A DNA stretch of 64,000 bases from Leptolinea sp. HRD-7 (GTDB taxonomy: Bacteria > Chloroflexota > Anaerolineae > Anaerolineales > Anaerolineaceae): assembly GCA_024363285.1 (NCBI GenBank), contig AP024710.1, positions 1,830,001 to 1,894,000 on the forward strand, given 5' to 3'. How positions within the stretch are numbered: the stretch's first letter is position 1; each line of letters begins with the position of its first letter. The position numbers and the translations under genes were made by a program. Below are positions 34,260 through 42,088 of this stretch, in pieces. The notes under the pieces were generated by a model that saw nothing but the letters and a program-made list of their open reading frames with translations, was not told the origin of the DNA and made no database searches.

Positions 34260-35822
34260 TTAGTTTGAACGTTGTAAAGCCTCTTCCATGGATATTCCAG
34301 CCATCATCAGCCCGATCTGTTCTACAGTGGCGGAATCTCGGTCGACGATGCCCATGATATTGCCTTCATAGATGACGGCTATCCGGTCAGATAATGTTCG
34401 TATCTCATCCAGGTCTTCAGAAATGAGCAAGATGGCCGTTCCGGAATCGCGCTGCAACAGCAAGCGCTCATGGATATATTCCGTCGCTCCGATATCTACC
34501 CCACGGGTGGGTTGGGCAGCGATCAATACTTTAGGTTTGCGAGCCAACTCGCGGGCAAGAATTAATTTTTGGATATTTCCACCGGACAGATTCTTTACCG
34601 GAGTATCGAGCCCCGGAGTTTTTACCGTAAACTCCCGGATCATCCGTGACGCGAAGGCTTCCATTCGGGGAAAATCAAGAAAAATGCCGCGTGTAAATTC
34701 AGGAGACGCGTGATCCTGTAAGAAGAGATTCTCCTGGACTGAAAACTCACGGATGGCTCCATCACGCATACGTTCTTCTGGTATGTATGCCAATCCGGAA
34801 CGCACCCGATCAATCAAGGGTAATGCTGTAATTTCTGATTGGTCAAGGTATATATGTCCGGAAGTGGCTTTTCGCAAACCTGAGAGGCACTCGGCCAGTT
34901 CGCGCTGGCCGTTTCCAGATACTCCTGCCAGACCGATGATCTCACTTCCATGAATTTCAAGATCGATCCCGCGCAAGACCTCGGTTCCTCGGTCACCCAT
35001 GGCACGGAGGTTCTCGATTCTTAAGCGGACCGGCCCGGTTTTTACCGGCTGCGGAGCAATTTTCTTCATTTCACGCCCGACCATCATTTTTACCAGGTCA
35101 TTGCGTGTCATTTCTTTTGTCGGCCGGGTTCCAATGACCTGACCATCTCGTAGAACAGTCACGCGGTCACTGATCTCCATCACCTCATGCAATTTGTGCG
35201 AGATGAAAACCAAAGCGTGACCTTCATTCACCATTCGTTTTAATGTGGCAAATAGGTCTTTTACTTCTTGCGGGGTCAATACGGCGGTAGGCTCATCAAG
35301 AATGATGAGACTGGCGCCGCGGAAAAGGGCTTTTATGATCTCCACACGCTGCTGTTCGCCAACCGAAAGCTGCCAGACGTATGCGGATGGATCGACTTTC
35401 AGACCATATGCCTGTGAAAGTTCTTTTATCCGGTTGGATACAGTGGAGAGGTCTAACAATGGTTCGTGTTTTGATTTCAAACCCAGAATGACATTTTCTG
35501 CCACGGTAAGGGTAGGAACCAGCATGAAATGTTGATGGATCATTCCAATACCGGCGCGAATTGCGTCAGCGGGTGAATGGAATGTGACAGGCTTACCATC
35601 AATCATAATTTCGCCTTCATCCGGTTTGTATAGTCCGAATAACTGGCGCATCAATGTGCTTTTGCCAGCGCCGTTTTCTCCCAGCAGGGCATGAACCTCA
35701 CCGGCTTTAACATCAAAGCAGACTTTGGAGTTGGCCAGAACACCCGGGAAGCGTTTGACAATATTGCACATTTCAACATGTTCAATTTTGTGCTGCCCGA
35801 AAATTGTTTTTTCTGCCGGCAT
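34260..35822 (-). CDS. ABC transporter ATPase with two nucleotide-binding domains (nucleoside type)
   Basis: The ~520-residue protein has two ABC domains. The first has Walker A GENGAGKS near residue 45 and a signature LSVGEQQRVEI that departs from LSGGQ, with Walker B IILDEPTA. The second has a degenerate Walker A (VSGNGQRELAE) and a good signature LSGGNIQK. This double layout is typical of RbsA-type and nucleoside (NupO/YufO) importers, where only one site is fully active. I chose ATG 35822 with GAGG at 6 bp; 35906 would add 28 residues with no family similarity. It follows the binding-protein gene after an intergenic hairpin. Confidence 0.9.
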   Translation of the reverse strand: MPAEKTIFGQHKIEHVEMCNIVKRFPGVLANSKVCFDVKAGEVHALLGENGAGKSTLMRQLFGLYKPDEGEIMIDGKPVTFHSPADAIRAGIGMIHQHFMLVPTLTVAENVILGLKSKHEPLLDLSTVSNRIKELSQAYGLKVDPSAYVWQLSVGEQQRVEIIKALFRGASLIILDEPTAVLTPQEVKDLFATLKRMVNEGHALVFISHKLHEVMEISDRVTVLRDGQVIGTRPTKEMTRNDLVKMMVGREMKKIAPQPVKTGPVRLRIENLRAMGDRGTEVLRGIDLEIHGSEIIGLAGVSGNGQRELAECLSGLRKATSGHIYLDQSEITALPLIDRVRSGLAYIPEERMRDGAIREFSVQENLFLQDHASPEFTRGIFLDFPRMEAFASRMIREFTVKTPGLDTPVKNLSGGNIQKLILARELARKPKVLIAAQPTRGVDIGATEYIHERLLLQRDSGTAILLISEDLDEIRTLSDRIAVIYEGNIMGIVDRDSATVEQIGLMMAGISMEEALQRSN

Positions 35823-35862
35823 AACTAACCTCGAAGGTGAAATTATGAATGAAGGAAAGGAT

Positions 35863-35896
35863 TTCCCTCCCCTCCGGGTAAACAGAGGGGAGGGAA
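35863..35896 (-). terminator. Strong intra-operon hairpin after the binding-protein gene
   Basis: TTCCCTCCCCTC (35863-35874) and GAGGGGAGGGAA (35885-35896) form a perfect 12-bp GC-rich stem with a ten-base loop. No T-run follows on the minus strand. It lies between the BMP gene and the ATPase gene, so it could stabilise the upstream message or reduce expression downstream. Confidence 0.7.
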
Positions 35897-35912
35897 TAAT
35901 CAACAATATTGT

Positions 35913-36914
35913 TTATGGTTCAACTTTGATCTTGCCGTCTTTTATGCCGGCAATGGCTTTTTCCGCCGCTGCTTTAACATCATCCGGCAGTTTGTAATCG
36001 GGGTTGAAGGCGACCTTCAAACCGTCATTTTTGAGCTGCAGAACGTATTTCTCGCCGCCCAGTTTACCTTTAGCGCGCTTGGCAATGATATCTTTCAACA
36101 TTCCAGTCCAATCGTAGACCTGGCTGGCAACAACAATTTCTTTAGCCAGCGAGGCCTGGTCAGCCTGGGTGCCAAACCACAGAACGCCGCCTTTATCTTT
36201 AGCAGCGCCGATGGAACCAACCACAGACTGGGAGGAACCGGTCAGAACATCCGCGCCGGCAGCGATGTGGGTCTTGGCAGCTTCGGTCATCAAAGCAACG
36301 TCTGAGAAGGAGCCGGTCCAGGTTTTGGAGACGGAGATTTTCTTGTCAACGGATTCGACACCCTGTACGAAACCGTCAATGTAGGTTTTGGCATCGCCAA
36401 CTTCGATAGGACCGGTCACGCCGATCTTCTTGCTCTTTGACAGCATGGCGGCCATCACGCCATTGATATAGCCGCCTTCTTCCGCGGCGGCAGTGTAGGC
36501 GTATACGTTATCAAGGCCGAATGTGTTGACATCGGTACCCCAGGCAAATGTTGTTTCAGGGAAGTCGGGGGCTATTTCCTGAACAGATGCGCCGTATTGT
36601 GAACCGTGAGCGATCACAATATCAAAACCTTCGCTGGCATAATCGCGAATGGCTGCCGCGGCATCGGGGACTTTAAACATGTTCTCAGTGTATTTCAATT
36701 CCATGGCTTTTTCACCGCCCATTTCTTTTTGTACAGCTTTCAAGGCGGAGAACATGGATTGACTGAACGCCATATCGGTTGTGGCGCTGGGCATGATCAC
36801 GGCAACACGGAGCGGTTTGGTTTCGGCTGCCACGGTGATGGAAGGAGACGGAATCCAGGCAGCAACTAGCAATGTGACCAGTACTGCTGCGAAAAACAAA
36901 CGTTTGATGCTCAT
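35913..36914 (-). CDS. BMP-family ABC transporter substrate-binding protein (nucleoside type)
   Basis: The 333-residue protein has a signal peptide (KRLFFAAVLVTLLVAAW, ending near the AA before ET) and then the BMP/Med family fold: VAVIMPSATTDMAFSQS, with YGASVQEIAPDFPETTFAWGT near residue 110 and CAC-free GGVLWFGTQADQ near residue 240. There is no lipobox at the usual place. BMP proteins such as PnrA and NupN bind purine or pyrimidine nucleosides. I used ATG 36914, with AGGAGG 5 bp away; TTG 36917 is one codon longer. Placed between two permeases and the ATPase. Confidence 0.88.
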   Translation of the reverse strand: MSIKRLFFAAVLVTLLVAAWIPSPSITVAAETKPLRVAVIMPSATTDMAFSQSMFSALKAVQKEMGGEKAMELKYTENMFKVPDAAAAIRDYASEGFDIVIAHGSQYGASVQEIAPDFPETTFAWGTDVNTFGLDNVYAYTAAAEEGGYINGVMAAMLSKSKKIGVTGPIEVGDAKTYIDGFVQGVESVDKKISVSKTWTGSFSDVALMTEAAKTHIAAGADVLTGSSQSVVGSIGAAKDKGGVLWFGTQADQASLAKEIVVASQVYDWTGMLKDIIAKRAKGKLGGEKYVLQLKNDGLKVAFNPDYKLPDDVKAAAEKAIAGIKDGKIKVEP

Positions 36915-36950
36915 CAAATCCTCCTTAATTAATTGAACTACTTGAGTGGG

Positions 36951-37883
36951 TTAACTTTCGCCTCGTTCAAAAGGCTTGTTCAATGCGGCTGGTTGACGGG
37001 CCCGATTAACCGTCACGGCCAGAGCCGCGATTGTCAGAAGATAGGGCAGCATAACTGCCACGTCTGATGGAATATTCACACCCAGAACTTGCATCCACAA
37101 CTGGAAGGCATTTACCGTGCTGAAGAGCAGCGCGCCACCCATAATGCCAAGTGGTTTCCACCCGCCAAAATACACCAGCGCCACGGCGATAAATCCCATA
37201 CCCGCCGTAAGATTATCCTGGAACAGGTTGAGTAGAGAAATGGACAGCGATGCCCCGGCTATTCCGGCCAGCATCGCGCCGACACATACACTTATGTATC
37301 GGACTTTATCTACATTGACACCCAGCGAATCCGCGGCAGCCGGGTTCTGACCCACAGATTTGATCATCAATCCCCAGCTTGTTTTATCCAATACCCACCA
37401 GGCAATGGGAACCAGAAGGAATCCCCCGTATACCAGCAAACTGTGATTAAACAAGATCTCGCCGATAAATGGGATATCGCCCAGTAAGGGAATTTTTACA
37501 GGCTGAAATCCTGTGACTGTTTTTACCGTACCCACCAGAACATTGAACAACAGGCTGGAAAGACCCAGTCCGAACATATGCAACCCGATTCCACTGATGC
37601 CCTGTTCGGCTTTTAATGTGACACTGATGAACGACATCAATAATCCCATCACCAATCCGGTAAGGATGGCTGCCAGCAAACCAAGCCAGATGTTTCCGGT
37701 GTTTAAGACGATAAAGAAAGCGGCGAAAGCTGTGATCAACATGGTACCGTCAACCCCCAGATTGACGACTCCCGAGGATTGCGCAAATGCTTCTCCAACA
37801 GCGGCGTATAGATAAGGTGTGGCCAGACGAATGGCAGATGTCAAAATTCCAATGATTACACCCGAAGTAAGAATACCTTCCAT
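36951..37883 (-). CDS. ABC transporter permease (NupQ/YufQ-like)
   Basis: The 310-residue protein has about nine hydrophobic helices and the BPD_transp_2 features: PYLYAAVGEAFAQSSGVVNLGVDGTM near the N-terminus and EQGISGIGLHMFGLGL near residue 100. It is the shorter of the two paired permeases, as NupQ is to NupP. Its start codon overlaps the stop of the other permease gene by 1 bp (TGATG). GAGGTG precedes the ATG. Confidence 0.88.
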   Translation of the reverse strand: MEGILTSGVIIGILTSAIRLATPYLYAAVGEAFAQSSGVVNLGVDGTMLITAFAAFFIVLNTGNIWLGLLAAILTGLVMGLLMSFISVTLKAEQGISGIGLHMFGLGLSSLLFNVLVGTVKTVTGFQPVKIPLLGDIPFIGEILFNHSLLVYGGFLLVPIAWWVLDKTSWGLMIKSVGQNPAAADSLGVNVDKVRYISVCVGAMLAGIAGASLSISLLNLFQDNLTAGMGFIAVALVYFGGWKPLGIMGGALLFSTVNAFQLWMQVLGVNIPSDVAVMLPYLLTIAALAVTVNRARQPAALNKPFERGES

Positions 37884-39013
37884 CAGGTCACCTCAGTTTC
37901 TTTGATTGCGGCGATTTTTCGTCGAGAAGCCCATCGTTTTGACCAGATCGATGAACCGACGACAAACAGGACAACAAGACCAAGAATGGCCGTTATCAAG
38001 GCGGATGGAACTTGAGTGGCGCGCTGCATTTTATCGGCACCAACCAGCAGTCCCCCAAATAATATCGAAGCTGGTATCGTGCCAAGGGGATGAAGTCCAC
38101 CAAAAAGAGCGGCGACGATACCGGAAAATCCATATCCCCCGGAAATTCCTTCCAGTAAACGGTGTTGCACACCCAGAACTTCCACTACACCGGCCAGCCC
38201 GGCAAATCCGCCGGCTAATGTGAGAGATAATGCTTGATAAAAAGGCACATTGATACCGGCATACCGAGACGCATCCGGGTTTAACCCAACGGCACGAATT
38301 CGGTACCCGATAGTTGTTCGCCAGAGAAAAATATAGACCACAACGGCCAACGTTACGGCTATTATCGCTCCCACATTCAATAGTGACTGTGGAATCAATC
38401 TTGGCAGCCAGGCGTGTGCCGGCAAACGTTCAGATTGGGCCAGATATTGACCAGCCTGGACACCTGCCGGGTCAATTAATGGTCCGCGAACCAGTAAATT
38501 CATTAGCTGCAACGCAATGGCGTTCATCATTACAGTGCTAAGAATTTCATTCACTTTCAATCGGGCTTTTAATAAGCCCGGGATAAACCCCCAGACGCAA
38601 CCGGCCAGAAAACCCATAATAATCGTAGTTGGAATGATCAGCCATCCGGGCCAGTCTCTGAAGGTCAGCGGCCACCAGGTGGCCATAAGGGCTCCGGCTA
38701 TAATCTGACCTTCACCGCCTATATTGATCACACTCGCACGAAAAGCGATACAAATACCCAATCCCACCAGAAGCAAAGGGGTCGCGTAAACCAACGCCCG
38801 AACAAATCCGGGCCATGTTCCAAACGCTCCACTTAAGAGAACAGAATACGCCTTTACCGGGTCTACGTTGAGAAACAGGAGTAAAACAGCGCCGATGAGG
38901 AGTGCCACCAGCATTCCGGCAAGCGGGATAGCCAGATTGACAGCGACATCCTGCCAATTAATTGAGAGTCTCCTGGTCTGTTTTGTTATTTCAGTCATTT
39001 CTTTGGGGGGCAA
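37883..39013 (-). CDS. ABC transporter permease (NupP/YufP-like)
   Basis: The 376-residue protein has nine or more helices and the motif RASVINIGGEGQIIAGAL near residue 95, typical of the longer permease of nucleoside BMP-type importers. The start is a TTG at 39013, supported by GGAGG six bases before it. The next in-frame ATG (38998) has no ribosome-binding site. A C-terminal basic segment (KRWASRRKIAAIKET) ends the protein on the cytoplasmic side. It is the first transporter gene after the regulator gene. Confidence 0.88.
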   Translation of the reverse strand: MPPKEMTEITKQTRRLSINWQDVAVNLAIPLAGMLVALLIGAVLLLFLNVDPVKAYSVLLSGAFGTWPGFVRALVYATPLLLVGLGICIAFRASVINIGGEGQIIAGALMATWWPLTFRDWPGWLIIPTTIIMGFLAGCVWGFIPGLLKARLKVNEILSTVMMNAIALQLMNLLVRGPLIDPAGVQAGQYLAQSERLPAHAWLPRLIPQSLLNVGAIIAVTLAVVVYIFLWRTTIGYRIRAVGLNPDASRYAGINVPFYQALSLTLAGGFAGLAGVVEVLGVQHRLLEGISGGYGFSGIVAALFGGLHPLGTIPASILFGGLLVGADKMQRATQVPSALITAILGLVVLFVVGSSIWSKRWASRRKIAAIKETEVT

Positions 39014-39071
39014 CCCGCACCTCCGGATGGTTTAAGTTCGATCAAACTGATTAGACGTTTTCATGTATTGC

Positions 39072-39118
39072 CAAAAAACGTCAGATTGGAGATTTGTCAG
39101 ACACCAATCCGTCTGACA
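39072..39118 (-). terminator. Candidate terminator/attenuator with two alternative hairpins after gntR
   Basis: On the minus strand GTCAGAC pairs with GTCTGAC (39118-39089 region, one perfect 7-bp stem overlapping the gntR stop codon). Alternatively GTCAG-ACGG-ATTGG pairs with CCAATCTGAC (39089-39080), directly followed by GTTTTTT. The two stems share bases and exclude each other. The second is a terminator, so the transporter genes may be controlled by read-through. Confidence 0.5.
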
Positions 39119-39852
39119 ACATGAAAGTCGAAATAACCGGGAACAAAATGGCTGATGGAATAATCTACCACCTGATTGTCTTTTGAATACAGCCGGGCTT
39201 CAAGCCGCAACAGAGGGGAAGTTGGCGATATCTCTAACAGACTCGACAGGTTTTTGTCAGCGGCAACCGCTGCCAGTTTCGTCATTGAGTAGGATAACGG
39301 AGGGTAACCGCGCTTAAGTAAAACATCAATTATGGAACCGTGGAATGCCCCGGATAGGTCATCTTTTCGTAAAAATTCTATGGGAAGAATATCGTGAAGG
39401 TAGGCTACAGGCCGATTGTTTACCTCTATCGAACGATCAACAGATAAAACCATTGATGGTAATTTCAATCCAAGTTCTGCCTGTTCTGGCTGAGTAGCTG
39501 GACGTTCTTCTATTATCGCCTCACCCATACTGGTTTCCAGTCCAATCCGATTGGCGAGTTTTTCGATACTTTCAAGTACTTCCAGTCCACTTTCCATCCG
39601 TTTTCCGCAGGCAAGGGCGACAAACGTGCCCACACCATGACGGCAGTAAATCAAGCCTTCCAGTTCCAGGCTGTGTAATGCTTCACGCAGTGTGGGGCGT
39701 GATATGCCCAGCTGGCGCGCAAATTCACCCTCGGATGGCAATTGCTGCCCCGGAAGATACTCTCCGCTGGATATCAATTCACGGATATATTCGGATGTTT
39801 GCGTGGGGAGTGAGACCCGGACAGATTTCAGCGGCCTCATAGGGGTAGTCAT
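39097..39852 (-). CDS. GntR-family transcriptional regulator (HutC/UTRA type)
   Basis: The 251-residue protein has an N-terminal GntR winged helix (residues ~15-80: EYIRELISSGEYLPGQQLPSEGEFARQLGISRPTLREALHSLELEGLI) and a C-terminal UTRA ligand-binding domain (residues ~95-250, ending YSISHFVPGYFDFHV). It likely senses a purine or nucleoside and controls the downstream transporter and oxidase genes. I chose ATG 39852 because GGAGGT lies 4-5 bp upstream; the ATG at 39873 has no ribosome-binding site. A symmetric site sits just before the ribosome-binding site. Confidence 0.88.
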   Translation of the reverse strand: MTTPMRPLKSVRVSLPTQTSEYIRELISSGEYLPGQQLPSEGEFARQLGISRPTLREALHSLELEGLIYCRHGVGTFVALACGKRMESGLEVLESIEKLANRIGLETSMGEAIIEERPATQPEQAELGLKLPSMVLSVDRSIEVNNRPVAYLHDILPIEFLRKDDLSGAFHGSIIDVLLKRGYPPLSYSMTKLAAVAADKNLSSLLEISPTSPLLRLEARLYSKDNQVVDYSISHFVPGYFDFHVVRRIGV

Positions 39853-39861
39853 GTTACCTCC

Positions 39862-39895
39862 GATGTAAAACATCTGAAGCCAGACTTCTTACATC
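39862..39895 (-). promoter_or_regulatory. Candidate GntR operator upstream of gntR
   Basis: GATGTAAAACATC at 39862-39874 is a 13-bp dyad (five-base arms with a three-base centre) of the GT...AC type bound by HutC-class repressors. Its left arm also matches TTACATC at 39889-39895, giving a second, wider 7-bp inverted repeat GATGTAA...TTACATC. It lies ten bases before the gntR start, where a repressor would block its own gene. Confidence 0.45.
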
Positions 39896-40276
39896 TATGA
39901 TAAGGGATTTTTTATTATTAATAAATAGTCATTTGTCATCAGATCACTAACCAGGATTCCCTTGTTGAAAAATGATAATTTTGGCAAACGTTTTATGACA
40001 TTACATGAAAGAAAAGTTGTTTTCTTGATATCTTGAAAACGTTGATTAAAGAGAAGACTCATGTGCCTCTGTAAAAGATAAGCCAATTGAGGTTGATCCT
40101 GGTTTTTTTTATAGACTGTCTACCCCGAAGGGTCAGATTAGTTGATCCGGCAGGTATGTTAATGTGACCAAAACAGGTTCCTCCTGATCTCCTCCGGGAA
40201 GGGGATTGATTTTAAAGGTTTTCTTTGATCTCCGAAAACCTAACGGATATTTAATCAACCCTAAAATGCAGGTCCG
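39896..40276. other. Gene-free stretch with structured AT-rich elements
   Basis: No convincing gene is present. A nested dyad stands at 39987-40043: AACGTTTT with AAAACGTT outside and AAGAAAA with TTTTCTT inside (40009-40026). Another nested dyad lies at 40202-40261: GGGATTGATT with AATCAACCC outside (one bulge), and AGGTTTTC (40216-40223) with GAAAACCT (40234-40241) inside. The latter follows the M28 peptidase gene on the minus strand and may be its terminator. The rest presumably holds the promoter of the GntR operon, AT-rich at 39905-39930. Confidence 0.5.
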
Positions 40277-41293
40277 TCATCCCTGATAGTCTGTCAAAAT
40301 ATGAAAAAGCACGTTGGAGAACAGCTTCAAGTGACTCTCCATCCGTCCGGGGAACGTTTTCACAATGTATTCCAGCGAGTCATATTCGGTATGCCAGATC
40401 TCGCCTTCTTCCCCGTATCCTGTGTCAACCTGGGTGTACCCATCCATCTCTCCCAGCGCCCAGTTGGTTGCTTCAAAATAGGCATACTGAATTCCCGCAT
40501 GAAGGAATGGGGCGTGGTCAGATTCATCTAACGTGGTGCCTGCCGGGTATTCCGGATTCAATCCCGGTTGGGTGATCAGGTCAAAACCCTGTCGCGCGGC
40601 ATAATCCAGAGCCCAATCCCGAATGGCTCCTTCATCGCCTTCATTCCCATAAATATACGTATGGTCACCCACAGCCAGGCTATCCAGATTGATCATGGCG
40701 AGAGTGTTCTGAATGTCATCCTGGGACATCTGAGAGACATAATATTTCGACCCTTCCAGCCCGGTTTCTTCGGCATCCAGGAAAACAAATCGCAGAGAGT
40801 ACGGCGTTTCTTTATCTTTCAGACGGTTAGCCATCTCGAGCAGAATGGCAACACCTGAACCATTATCATCGATGCCTGAGCCTGTATTCACACTATCATA
40901 ATGTGCGCCTATCAGGATCACCTGGCTGGATTGGCCTGCCTTATCTACAAGAAGATTCAAGGCCGGCAGTTCATTGGACGTAACGAAATTCTGCTTTACA
41001 GGTGAATATCCCAATCTCATTAAAGAATTTTCAATATATTCAGATGCTCTTGCGTGTCCGGGTTCATTAAGTGCTCTGGAACCAAAATGTGAAAGTTCTT
41101 TCAGGTATTGGAGAGCAAGGCTTCCATCATTGATACCTGAAAACATGCCAGTTCTCTCTGGTGTGAAAAAAATCTCCGGCACTCCGGTAGGTATAAACGA
41201 AATCCGTGGTTCTCCAGTTTGAGGGGTGAAAATTGAACAGGCGCAGACTGTCAACAATAGGACCACCAGACTGACCGGAATTACCCGATTCAT
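40277..41293 (-). CDS. M28-family zinc metallopeptidase, probable lipoprotein
   Basis: The ~338-residue protein begins with a signal peptide ending LLLTVCACS, a lipobox-like site, so it is probably anchored outside the cytoplasmic membrane. The peptidase domain carries all the zinc ligands of the M28 family: IGAHYDSV, GIDDNGSG, LDAEETG with the catalytic Glu pair, INLDSL and ESDHAPF. It is an exported aminopeptidase for peptide use. I chose ATG 41293 because it overlaps the upstream stop by 4 bp (ATGA); ATG 41314 would lie inside that gene. Confidence 0.88.
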   Translation of the reverse strand: MNRVIPVSLVVLLLTVCACSIFTPQTGEPRISFIPTGVPEIFFTPERTGMFSGINDGSLALQYLKELSHFGSRALNEPGHARASEYIENSLMRLGYSPVKQNFVTSNELPALNLLVDKAGQSSQVILIGAHYDSVNTGSGIDDNGSGVAILLEMANRLKDKETPYSLRFVFLDAEETGLEGSKYYVSQMSQDDIQNTLAMINLDSLAVGDHTYIYGNEGDEGAIRDWALDYAARQGFDLITQPGLNPEYPAGTTLDESDHAPFLHAGIQYAYFEATNWALGEMDGYTQVDTGYGEEGEIWHTEYDSLEYIVKTFPGRMESHLKLFSNVLFHILTDYQG

Positions 41294-42033
41294 TCCTTCC
41301 AATGTTCCACCCATTCTGGATCAAGTCGAACTAGGCGGTTCTTTTTCAGGTTTTCCCGCATTACCCAACGTACATCCTTATCATCGGATTGTAGCCACTT
41401 CTCCATAAAAGGTTTGGCATATTCTAAATTGGCGGCCGCGGCAACGCTCCACCCGTATGCCAGTCCTTTCTTAAGAGCGATAAAACCCTCGTCTTTGCGG
41501 TCTGTAAATTCCGCGAAGGCGCGTGTGACAATATCCAGCATCTGAACGGGGTAATGCTCCACCAGCTTATCTTTCAACAGGCAAGGCTCACATAACGCGG
41601 CTACAGCACACCGCTGTTCGTATGGTTTGCCGTTGTAAAACCGGGGGAGAATCTTCAGCAATTTGTTCAAGTCTTTTTTGCCAATAGTTTGCAAAGCCAT
41701 AGCGGCGGCTTCTCGGGTTCGCCAACGTGTATCGCTGGCCGCCCAAAAGATACGGTCCAATGCTCGGGGGTCACCTTCATTGTACAGGCGGCCCTGTCCA
41801 AAAACACCGCAAAAGGAAAGAAATTCCCCGGCTGTGTTCACTGGAGCATCACCGGCTGAAAGCGTTGTCCATTCTATTAATAAGGAAGCATCAACAGTTT
41901 GAGCGGCGGCTGCGGCCAGTTCAAGGTTTCCGCGCGGTCCTGGTAGATTTGAATTGGTTAGAAGGTACGATGTGATTTCCTGTTTACCTGGCAACCGGTT
42001 CAATTCTCTGGCATAGTCTTCTATTTTGTTCAT
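41290..42033 (-). CDS. HEAT-repeat protein of unknown function
   Basis: The ~247-residue cytoplasmic protein is alpha-helical, with HEAT-like repeats (TREAAAMALQTIGKKD, QRCAVAALCEP, FAEFTDRK, VRWVMRENLKKN). The last part resembles DNA-alkylation-repair AlkD-type HEAT folds, but catalytic residues cannot be confirmed, so I leave the function open. AGGA precedes ATG 42033 at good spacing; TTG 42036 is adjacent. It is coupled by a 4-bp overlap to the M28 peptidase gene, with no evident functional link. Confidence 0.6.
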   Translation of the reverse strand: MNKIEDYARELNRLPGKQEITSYLLTNSNLPGPRGNLELAAAAAQTVDASLLIEWTTLSAGDAPVNTAGEFLSFCGVFGQGRLYNEGDPRALDRIFWAASDTRWRTREAAAMALQTIGKKDLNKLLKILPRFYNGKPYEQRCAVAALCEPCLLKDKLVEHYPVQMLDIVTRAFAEFTDRKDEGFIALKKGLAYGWSVAAAANLEYAKPFMEKWLQSDDKDVRWVMRENLKKNRLVRLDPEWVEHWKE

Positions 42034-42088
42034 CAATAATTCCTCCCTGCTGTTAATAATCCTTATATATACTTGTCAACCGAACAGG

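Noticed and set aside
39895-40086. A 63-residue reading frame on the minus strand
   Set aside because: No ribosome-binding site, no recognisable features, and it spans the AT-rich promoter region of the GntR operon.
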